From positions 62,001 through 126,000 of the forward strand of contig NZ_BBOM01000007.1 in assembly GCF_000974485.1 (NCBI RefSeq): 64,000 bases of DNA, given 5' to 3'. The notes beneath the pieces are model-generated. The model worked only from the letters and a program-made list of their open reading frames with translations. It searched no databases and was not told where the DNA came from. Source of the stretch: Streptomyces sp. NBRC 109706. Lineage in GTDB: Bacteria; Actinomycetota; Actinomycetes; Streptomycetales; Streptomycetaceae. Of the stretch, positions 56,824 through 64,000 are shown in pieces. Positions within the stretch are counted from its first letter, which is position 1, and every line of letters begins with the position of its first letter. The position numbers were made by a program, and so were the translations under genes.

Positions 56824-58125
56824 ATGACACGCCGCTACGCCCTGGTCGGACTCGGCAGCCGCGCCCATCTCTATGTGGACGCGCTGCTCGGTGACTGGCG
56901 GGACACCGGAGCGATCGTCGCACTGTGTGACAGCAACCAGACCCGTATGGCCTACCACAACCGCCGCATCCAGGCCGCGGGCCTGCCGCCCGTGCCCACC
57001 TACGCCCCCGAGGACTTCGCGACCGTCCTGGACGCCGCCGACGTCGTCGTGGTGACCAGCGTGGACGCCACCCACGCCCGCTATGTCGTCGCCGCCCTGG
57101 ACGCGGGCCGCGATGTCGTCGTGGAGAAGCCCATGGCCACCGAGGCGGCCGCCTGCGCCGCCATCGCCGAGGCCGCCGAACGCTCCGCCGGCCGCCTGAT
57201 CGTCACCTTCAACTACCGCTACTCGCCCCGTAACTCCGCCGTCCGCCAGGTGCTGGCCGAGGGGCGGATCGGCGAGGTGACGGCGGTGCACTTCGAATGG
57301 TCCCTCGACACCCTGCACGGCGCCGACTACTTCCGCCGCTGGCACCGGGACCCGAAGAACTCCGGCGGACTGCTGGTGCACAAGTCCACCCACCACTTCG
57401 ACCTGGTCAACTGGTGGCTGGACGCCGCCCCCGAACTGGTCTTCGCCCAGCAGGGGCTCCGCTTCTACGGCGACACCAACCCACCGGCCGCCGAACTCGG
57501 CCCACGCCCACCGCGCGGCCACGGCGCCCCCGGGCTCGGCGAAGACCCCTTCCTGCTCGACCTCGCCGCCGACCCCACCCTCAAGGCCCTCTACCTGGAC
57601 GCCGAACACGAGGACGGCTACCTCCGCGACCAGGACGTCTTCTCCCCCGGCGTGGAGATCTCGGACACCATGTCGCTGCTGGTCCGCTACGACAACCGGG
57701 CCCAACTGACCTACGCGCTGCACGCCTACGCCCCCTGGGAGGGCTACCGGGTGGTCTTCAACGGCACCGCCGGCCGGCTGGAGCTGGACGTGGTCGAACG
57801 GGCCTGGACGCCGAGGGAGGCCGCCATCGACCCGAGCGCGGCGGCGCACGCCTTCGACGACGGCTACCGGGAACGGCTCACCCTCCACCGGCACTGGGAG
57901 CGCCCCGAGGAGGTGCCCATCGAGCGGGGCGACGGCGGCCACGGCGGCGGCGACCGGCTGCTGCTCGACGATGTCCTCCGCGGCGCGTCGGACGATCCGC
58001 TGGGCCGACAGGCGGGTTATCCGGCCGGCGTCCGCAGCGTGTTGACGGGAGTGGCCGCCAACGAGTCCGCCCGTACCGGGGCCCCGGTACGGCTGGTCGA
58101 CGGCGGCTGCCGGATCGCCGGCTGA
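56824..58125 (+). CDS. Gfo/Idh/MocA-family oxidoreductase
   Basis: 433-residue NAD(P)-dependent sugar oxidoreductase. The Rossmann start is RYALVGLGSRAHLYVDALLG, then IVALCDSNQTRM, VVVTSVDATHARYVVAALDAG and the EKP motif in VVVEKPMATEA. The second domain has TFNYRYSPRN and the catalytic-region GGLLVHKSTHHFDLVNWWLD, where Lys and His are conserved. The ATG at 56824 follows GGGAG. It has no metabolic neighbours but a perfect LacI operator upstream, so it is probably an outlying member of a sugar regulon. Confidence 0.92.
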   Translation: MTRRYALVGLGSRAHLYVDALLGDWRDTGAIVALCDSNQTRMAYHNRRIQAAGLPPVPTYAPEDFATVLDAADVVVVTSVDATHARYVVAALDAGRDVVVEKPMATEAAACAAIAEAAERSAGRLIVTFNYRYSPRNSAVRQVLAEGRIGEVTAVHFEWSLDTLHGADYFRRWHRDPKNSGGLLVHKSTHHFDLVNWWLDAAPELVFAQQGLRFYGDTNPPAAELGPRPPRGHGAPGLGEDPFLLDLAADPTLKALYLDAEHEDGYLRDQDVFSPGVEISDTMSLLVRYDNRAQLTYALHAYAPWEGYRVVFNGTAGRLELDVVERAWTPREAAIDPSAAAHAFDDGYRERLTLHRHWERPEEVPIERGDGGHGGGDRLLLDDVLRGASDDPLGRQAGYPAGVRSVLTGVAANESARTGAPVRLVDGGCRIAG

Positions 58126-58206
58126 CCCGCGGCCCGCGCCCGGGTGGGCCCGGCCGCGACCACCCGGGCGGCCGGCGCCCGCGCCCGCCCGCCTAGACTC
58201 GGCCGC

Positions 58207-59138
<932 letters not shown>

Positions 59139-59139
<1 letters not shown>

Positions 59140-59912
59140 TGACCGCCGCCACCGGCCGCCACACCCCGCGCCCCGGCGCCGCCCCGCCCGCCCGGATGAT
59201 CCTCGCCCAGGCGGCCCTGGAGACCAGGATGCTGCTGCGCCACGGGGAACAGCTGCTGCTCACCATCGTCATCCCGGTGCTGCTGCTGACCCTGTTCAGC
59301 TCGGTCGAGCTGATCGACACGGGCCCGGGCGAGCGGATCGACTTCCTGACCCCCGGGGTGCTGGCGCTGGCCGTGGTGTCCACGGCGTTCACCGGGCAGG
59401 CCATCGCCACCGGCTACGAGCGGCGCTACGGAGTCCTCAAGCGGCTGGGCGTCTCCCCGCTGCCCCGGTGGGCCCTGCTCGCGGGGAAGACGGGCGCGGT
59501 GCTGCTGACCCTGGCCCTCCAGACGGCGCTGCTGACGGTGGTGGCGCTGGCCCTCGGCTGGTCGCCCCGGGGGAACCCGCTGGCGGTGGCCGTGCTGTTG
59601 CTGTTGGGTACGGCGGCGCTCTCCGGGTTGGGCCTGCTGATGGCGGGCACGCTGCGGGCCGAGGCCACCCTGGCCGCGGCCAACCTGGTCTTCCTCCTGC
59701 TGCTGCTCTTCGGCGGGGTGATCGTCCCGTTGACGGAGTATCCGGACGGGGTGCGGACGGTGTTGGAGCTGCTGCCGGTCTCGGCGCTCTCCGAGGGGCT
59801 GCGGGAGGTGCTGCGCGAGGGCGACTGGCCGGACTGGCGGGAGATCGGGGTGCTGGTCGGCTGGTCGGTGGTGGGCCTGGGCGGGGCGGCGCGTTTCTTC
59901 CGCTGGGAGTGA
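59139..59912 (+). CDS. ABC-2 type exporter permease
   Basis: 257 residues with six membrane segments after a short tail: LLLTIVIPVLLLTLFSSVEL, LTPGVLALAVVSTAFTG, a pair around LLALALQTALLTVVALALGW-like sequence, LLLLGTAALSGLGLLMAG and LVFLLLLLFGGVIVPL. The ITPG-like LTPGVLAL and the late FGGVIVPLTEYP fit the DrrB/ABC-2 family. It forms an exporter with the ATPase encoded immediately upstream. Confidence 0.93.
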
Positions 59913-59975
59913 GCGGGCGGGCCCGTCGGCGGGGGCTCGTGAATCCGCGCACAAGCGGGGGCCTACCATGAGTGG

Positions 59976-60962
59976 GTGCTCAAGGAAGTCGTGCGAAACC
60001 CCCTCGCCTTTGTCGCCGCCCGCTGGACTCCGCAGCCCGGGACGGTGCGGCGCGCGGCACTGGCCGCCCTGGTCATGAGCGTGGTCATCGTGGTCACCGG
60101 CGGCGCGGTGCGGCTGACCGGCTCCGGGCTCGGCTGCGACACCTGGCCCAAGTGCAGCGACGAGAGCCTTGTCGCCACCACGGAGATGGGCTTCCACGGC
60201 GCCATAGAGTTCGGCAACCGGCTGATGACCTATGTGGTGTGCGCGGCCGTCGGGTGGTTCATCGTCGCCGCCAGGTCGGCCGAGCCGGAGCGGCGGTCCC
60301 TGACCCGGCTGGGCTGGGCGCAGTTCTGGGTGGTGGCCTCCAACGGGATCGTCGGCGGCATCACCGTGCTGACCGAGCTGAACCCCTTCATCGTCGCCGG
60401 ACACTTCCTCGCCGCCACCGCGCTGGTCACCGTGACCACGCTCAGCTGGGTGCGCGCCCGGGAGGGCGACGCTCCGCCGCGCCCCCTGGTGGGGGTGCCG
60501 CTGCGACGCGCGGCGGCCGCGCTGACGCTGCTCGCCGCCGCCCTGGTGGTCGTGGGAACGGCGGTGACGGGCTCCGGGAAGCACGCGGGCGACGACGGCG
60601 AGATCGAGCGGATGCCGTTCGACTGGGAGACCATCACCCGGCTGCACTCAGCCCTGGCCTGGGCGGTGGTGCTGGGCACGCTGGCCATCTGGGCGGCGCT
60701 GCGCGTGGTGGACGCTCCCCCCGTGGTCAGGGCGCGGGCCAGGGAGCTGTTCCTGGTGCTGCTGGCCCAGGGCGTGATCGGCTATGTCCAGTACTTCCTC
60801 GACGAGCCGGAGTTCCTGGTGGGCATGCACCTGCTGGGCGCCACACTGGTCTGGATCGCCACCCTGCGGCTGCTGCTCGCCACCCGGGAGCGCGAACATC
60901 TCGCGCCGGCGGCGCCCGCCCCCGAGCCCAGCCCACCGCTGGCGACGACCGCCTCCTCCTGA
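59976..60962 (+). CDS. ctaA: Heme A synthase (CtaA/COX15)
   Basis: Oxidises the C8 methyl of heme O to a formyl group, giving heme A for cytochrome aa3 oxidase. 328 residues, eight membrane helices. The four heme-ligand His lie in MGFHGAIEFGNR, IVAGHFLAATALV, ITRLHSALAWAV and GMHLLGATLVW, and the SGLGCDTWPKC loop has the conserved Cys pair. TACCAT at 59964-59969 precedes the GTG by seven bases, so a leaderless start is likely. ctaB follows 1 kb away on the other strand. Confidence 0.95.
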   Translation: MLKEVVRNPLAFVAARWTPQPGTVRRAALAALVMSVVIVVTGGAVRLTGSGLGCDTWPKCSDESLVATTEMGFHGAIEFGNRLMTYVVCAAVGWFIVAARSAEPERRSLTRLGWAQFWVVASNGIVGGITVLTELNPFIVAGHFLAATALVTVTTLSWVRAREGDAPPRPLVGVPLRRAAAALTLLAAALVVVGTAVTGSGKHAGDDGEIERMPFDWETITRLHSALAWAVVLGTLAIWAALRVVDAPPVVRARARELFLVLLAQGVIGYVQYFLDEPEFLVGMHLLGATLVWIATLRLLLATREREHLAPAAPAPEPSPPLATTASS

Positions 60963-60989
60963 GCCGGCCGCGTCCCGCCGCGCCGGCGC

Positions 60990-61415
60990 TCAGCCCTCCG
61001 GGCTCGCCGACGCGGCGTCGGATATGCGGAGCCGATTGCCGTCCGGATCGGTCAGCTCTATCTCCCGCCCCCAGGGCTCGTCCCGAGGCACCACGGCGAA
61101 CTCCTCGGCCACCGCGTCGAGATCGGCCAGCCGCAGAAAGACCAGGCCACCGGGCGCGGCATCCCCCTCGTGCTCCGAGAGGAACAGCCGCAGCCGGCCC
61201 CTGGCCACCTCGGCGAAGACCGGGAACCCGGGGCCGAAGCGGTGCTCCCAGCTCAGCAGGAACCCGAGACGGGCATACCACGCGAGCGCCGCGACGACCT
61301 GACCGACCCGCAGGACCGGAATGACCTCCTCGGCCGCCCGGGCGGCCCTCGCGGCGGCTCTCGCGGCCGCTCCTGCCGCGGCGTTCTGAACGGGCTTCTC
61401 AACCATGCCGTTCAT
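60990..61415 (-). CDS. VOC-superfamily (glyoxalase/bleomycin-resistance-like) protein
   Basis: 141 residues. After an Ala/Arg-rich N-terminal helix (NAAAGAAARAAARAARAAEE) comes a single VOC module: VIPVLRVGQVVAALAWYARL, GFLLSWEHRFGPGFPVF, RLRLFLSEHEG and the C-terminal EIELTDPDGNRLRIS. Such proteins bind bleomycin-like drugs or catalyse isomerisations; the specific function is unclear. The ATG at 61415 is preceded by a -10-like TGGCAT; an ATG nine bases inside is also possible. It is convergent with ctaA. Confidence 0.88.
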   Translation of the reverse strand: MNGMVEKPVQNAAAGAAARAAARAARAAEEVIPVLRVGQVVAALAWYARLGFLLSWEHRFGPGFPVFAEVARGRLRLFLSEHEGDAAPGGLVFLRLADLDAVAEEFAVVPRDEPWGREIELTDPDGNRLRISDAASASPEG

Positions 61416-61474
61416 CGTGCCGCATGCCACTGACAGTCGGCCGGGCCGGGCCGACGAGACGATGTCCCGGGGGC

Positions 61475-61873
61475 TCAGCCGGGGTTGTTGGCCGGTCCGC
61501 CGATCTGGAGGCCGGCCATCCGGCTCCACTCGTAGGGCCCGATCCGGACCCGGGCGGCCAGCTCACCGTCGAAGCTCTCGCGCAGCGTGACGCCGGCGCG
61601 TTCCGCGGCCCGGACCAGGATCTCGCGGCTCGGCGCCACCTGGTCGCCGAAGGCGCCGTCCCGGCCCACCAGCACCAGCCGGTAGCCGCGCTCCCCCAGG
61701 TAGCTGATCTGCCCCTCGGTCTCGGCCCCGTGTGCGGCGGTGAAGGCGCGCAGCCGCTTGGTCAGCCGGGCCACGCGGCGCTCGGCCGCCCTTCCGCCCG
61801 GCGCGTCCTCGGGGACCGAACCGGACTCGTCGTTCCCTGCGAAGTCCTCTGCGTCCTCTGCGGTGTCAGCCAT
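61475..61873 (-). CDS. Conserved unknown protein downstream of ctaB
   Basis: 132 residues. An acidic N-terminal tail (AEDAEDFAGNDESGSVPED) precedes a compact alpha/beta part: RRVARLTKRLRAFTAAHG, ISYLGERGYRLVLVGRDGAFGD and RIGPYEWSRMAGLQIGG. I remember similar small proteins at this place in Streptomyces genomes but know no function. It follows ctaB by 45 bases and may be co-transcribed. Confidence 0.82.
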   Translation of the reverse strand: MADTAEDAEDFAGNDESGSVPEDAPGGRAAERRVARLTKRLRAFTAAHGAETEGQISYLGERGYRLVLVGRDGAFGDQVAPSREILVRAAERAGVTLRESFDGELAARVRIGPYEWSRMAGLQIGGPANNPG

Positions 61874-61918
61874 GACCCGTATGCTACCCGCCGGTAAGCC
61901 CCGTCGGGCGCTGGCCCG

Positions 61919-62860
61919 TCAGCGCAGGAAGGGGTCGATGGCCACCGCGAGGAAGACCAGCGAGACATAGGTGATGGACCAGTGGAAGAGCCGCATCTCC
62001 TTGAGTGCCGCACCCGTGACCCCGGCGCGGGCGCGCGCGTGCAGCGCGTGCGCCTCCCTGAGCCACCAGGCGCCGGCAAGAGCCGCGACCACCGGGTAGA
62101 ACCAGCCGGTGTAGCCCAGCGGCCACAGCAGCAGGGAGACGGCCACCATCACCCAGCTGTAGCGCACGATCTGCCGGGCGACCACCTTGTTGCTGGCGAT
62201 CACCGGCAGCATGGGCACGCCGACCCGGGCGTAGTCCTCCTTGACCTTCATCGACAGCGGCCAGTAGTGCGGCGGGGTCCAGAAGAAGATCACCATGAAG
62301 AGGATCACGGCCGCCCAGGACAGCTCGCCCGTCACCGAGGACCAGCCGATCAGCACCGGCAGACAGCCGGCGATGCCGCCCCAGACGATGTTCTGGCTGG
62401 TTCGCCGCTTGAGCAGCATCGTGTAGACCACGACATAGAAGAGCAGCGCCCCCAGGGCGAGCCATGCCGACACCCAGTTGACGGTGAGGCCGAACCAGAG
62501 GGTGGACACCACGGCGAGCGTCACCCCGAACGCCAGGCACTCCCCTGGCGAGACCACGCCGGTGACCAGGGGCCGGTTCTGGGTGCGCGCCATCAGGGCG
62601 TCGATGTCGCGGTCGATGTACATGTTGAGCGCATTGGCGCCGCCGGCCGAGAGATAGCCGCCGAGGCAGGTGGCCACCACCAGCCAGAGCTCGGGGACCC
62701 CCTGGGCGGCGAGGAACATCACCGGAACGGTGGTGGTCAACAGCAGCTCGATGATGCGGGGCTTCGTCAGTGCGATGAACGCCTTGACCCGATCTCCCGT
62801 TGACCAATGGTCGGAGCCCGGAGCGGACCCTGCCACAGGGTGGGAATCAACGGCCGTCAC
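61919..62860 (-). CDS. ctaB: Protoheme IX farnesyltransferase (heme O synthase)
   Basis: Attaches a farnesyl chain to heme B to make heme O, the substrate of CtaA. 313 residues of the UbiA family with nine membrane helices. The prenyl-diphosphate motif is [20 protein letters not shown], with N-x3-D-x3-D; the second, in [17 protein letters not shown], is also present. The GTG at 62860 has GAGG upstream and gives [12 protein letters not shown] before [12 protein letters not shown] longer version starting at 62995 is less likely. It is divergent from transketolase. Confidence 0.94.
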   Translation of the reverse strand: MTAVDSHPVAGSAPGSDHWSTGDRVKAFIALTKPRIIELLLTTTVPVMFLAAQGVPELWLVVATCLGGYLSAGGANALNMYIDRDIDALMARTQNRPLVTGVVSPGECLAFGVTLAVVSTLWFGLTVNWVSAWLALGALLFYVVVYTMLLKRRTSQNIVWGGIAGCLPVLIGWSSVTGELSWAAVILFMVIFFWTPPHYWPLSMKVKEDYARVGVPMLPVIASNKVVARQIVRYSWVMVAVSLLLWPLGYTGWFYPVVAALAGAWWLREAHALHARARAGVTGAALKEMRLFHWSITYVSLVFLAVAIDPFLR

Positions 62861-63268
62861 GGGCACCTCTGGATGTGCGACATCAGCGATCGGAGGGCAA
62901 CCCCCGAGCCCGTGGAACGGGTCTGCCGGGAGCTGGCTGGGCGGGTCCCTACCGGCCCGAAGGTCGGCGAGTGAGACCCCCACACACCCCGTCACTGTAG
63001 TCGCCCGACTTCATCCGCCCGCCGCCGGGGGTGCCGTGTTGGCGCCGGGGGTGCCGTGTTGGCACCGACCTCTATCCCGCCGACCCGGCACCCCCTGGGG
63101 TGGCTGGGGGCGGCCCGGGGAAGGACTGGGGACGCCTGTCCGAACGGCACGGGAGTCGCCGACAGTGCCAGAGGTAGGCTCGACACGGCCAGGTGAGTCC
63201 GACTCCGTCGTCGGGCGGATATGTCATGTCACCAGCCACAGAACTCCGGAGAGGAGCCCTGACGCAGG
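62861..63268. other. Divergent ctaB/tkt regulatory region
   Basis: 408 bases with no supported gene. It contains the 20-bp tandem repeat at 63024-63063 and the ribosome-site region GGAGAGGAG before tkt. Frames on either strand lack ribosome sites. Promoters of both genes must lie here; clear -10/-35 pairs were not identified. Confidence 0.5.
63024..63066. repeat. Two perfect 20-bp tandem repeats with dyad symmetry
   Basis: GCCGGGGGTGCCGTGTTGGC occurs twice without a gap (63024-63043, 63044-63063). The second copy with its next bases forms the perfect inverted repeat GGTGCC-GTGTT-GGCACC; the first has one mismatch (GGCGCC). It looks like a pair of operator sites. Confidence 0.65.
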
Positions 63269-64000
63269 GTGAGCGAGAAGCCGACGACCTCAGATCTCGA
63301 ATGGACCGAACTGGACCAGCGGGCCGTTGACACAGCCCGCGTCCTGGCCATGGACTCCGTACAGAAGGTGGGCAACGGCCACCCTGGCACGGCGATGAGC
63401 CTGGCACCGGTCGCGTACCTGCTCTTCCAGAAGCTGATGCGGCACGACCCGTCGGCCCCCGGCTGGGCGGCCAGGGACCGTTTCGTGCTCTCCGTCGGGC
63501 ATTCCAGCCTGACCCTCTACATCCAGCTCTACCTGGCCGGCTACGGCCTGGAGTTGGACGACCTGAAGTCCTTCCGCACCTGGGGCTCCCGCACCCCCGG
63601 CCACCCCGAGCAGGGGCACACGGTCGGCGTCGAGACCACCACGGGGCCGCTGGGCCAGGGCGTGGCCAACGCGGTCGGCATGGCGATGGCCGCGCGATAC
63701 GAGCGTGGGCTCTTCGACCCCGAAGCGGCGCCGGGGGCCTCCCTGTTCGACCACACCGTCTGGGTCGTCGCCGGCGACGGCTGCCTCCAGGAGGGCGTGG
63801 CGGCCGAGGCGTCCTCGCTGGCCGGCCACCAGAAGCTCGGCAATCTGGTGCTGCTCTACGACGACAACCACATCTCCATCGAGGGCGACACCGAGACCGC
63901 GTTCTCCGAGGACGTGCTGGCCCGCTACGCCTCCTACGGCTGGCATGTGCAGCGGGTCGCGCCCCGGGAGAACGGCGATCTCGACCCGGCGGCGCTGCAC
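63269..64000 (+). CDS. tkt: Transketolase (3' truncated by the window)
   Basis: TPP-dependent enzyme of the pentose phosphate pathway. 244 codons are present and the frame is open to the last base. It begins at a GTG: SEKPTTSDLEWTELDQRAVD. Family marks are VQKVGNGHPGTAMSLAPVAY, VLSVGHSSLTLYIQLYLAG, PGHPEQGHTVGVETTTGPLG and the TPP motif from GDGCLQEGVAAEASSLAGHQ to YDDNHISIEGD. About 450 further residues are expected beyond the window. Next to ctaB, as in the Streptomyces core chromosome as I recall it. Confidence 0.96.
   Translation, partial: MSEKPTTSDLEWTELDQRAVDTARVLAMDSVQKVGNGHPGTAMSLAPVAYLLFQKLMRHDPSAPGWAARDRFVLSVGHSSLTLYIQLYLAGYGLELDDLKSFRTWGSRTPGHPEQGHTVGVETTTGPLGQGVANAVGMAMAARYERGLFDPEAAPGASLFDHTVWVVAGDGCLQEGVAAEASSLAGHQKLGNLVLLYDDNHISIEGDTETAFSEDVLARYASYGWHVQRVAPRENGDLDPAALH

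Overview
The window is very GC-rich, with G or C at nearly every third codon position, many GTG starts, several leaderless-looking promoters and families typical of high-GC Gram-positive bacteria (F420/PPOX enzymes, DUF5753/DUF397 pairs, Tat-dependent PhoX, PASTA-less receptor kinases). It looks like the chromosome of a Streptomyces or a close relative. The order suf cluster - ABC exporter - ctaA - ctaB - tkt at the right end matches what I remember of the conserved Streptomyces core chromosome. I see no tRNA, rRNA, transposase, integrase, CRISPR array or replication origin.

Layout. 0-2.9 kb: tail of a sugar ABC transporter operon with a LacI regulator and a PPOX enzyme. 2.9-9.5 kb: a receptor kinase with a probable frameshift, a secreted unknown protein, a MerR/quinone-oxidoreductase pair and a PhoX-type phosphatase. 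9.6-19.5 kb: a broken-up uronate oxidation set (ketoglutarate semialdehyde dehydrogenase with divergent IclR; KdgD plus an unknown TIM-barrel-like partner, divergent from uronate dehydrogenase), interrupted by a second kinase, a NUDIX hydrolase and a purine permease. 19.7-22.6 kb: a Cys-containing leader peptide and attenuator in front of two flavin-dependent monooxygenases. 22.7-33.4 kb: one long minus-strand unit of GntR, DHDPS-like aldolase/dehydratase, IlvD/Edd dehydratase, sugar ABC transporter, Gfo/Idh oxidoreductase, solute-binding lipoprotein, pectate lyase and serine esterase. 33.7-34.9 kb: a secreted beta-helix protein. 35.5-42.3 kb: small accessory genes, including an XRE/DUF397 pair facing two unknown small genes, a phosphotransferase, an SRPBCC protein, TetR and a large acidic unknown. 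42.6-49.5 kb: secreted nuclease, dapA, a MerR-sliding-clamp fusion, dapD, a TetR/SMR efflux pair and a Cys-rich small protein. 49.6-56.5 kb: the complete sufR-B-D-Rieske-C-S-U-T operon. 56.8-64 kb: an orphan Gfo/Idh gene, an ABC exporter, heme A synthesis genes ctaA and ctaB, and the start of transketolase.

How it fits together. Much of the left half deals with plant cell-wall sugars: a secreted pectate lyase and beta-helix protein would release uronides and pentoses, the ABC system would import them, and two oxidative branches (uronate dehydrogenase/KdgD, and IlvD/DHDPS) would both end in 2-ketoglutarate semialdehyde, which the dehydrogenase at 9.6 kb would feed into the TCA cycle. Several 12-bp LacI-type palindromes (AAGCGCTT or TGAATCGATTCA cores) lie in front of these genes. 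The right half is housekeeping: lysine biosynthesis, Fe-S cluster assembly, heme A and the pentose phosphate pathway.

The most interesting items are the MerR-beta-clamp fusion with its own MerR-type promoter, the Cys leader peptide with a terminator before the monooxygenases, a 15-of-16-bp hairpin that puts the dapA start codon in its loop, and the back-to-back kdgD/udh promoters whose -35 boxes are the two arms of one inverted repeat.
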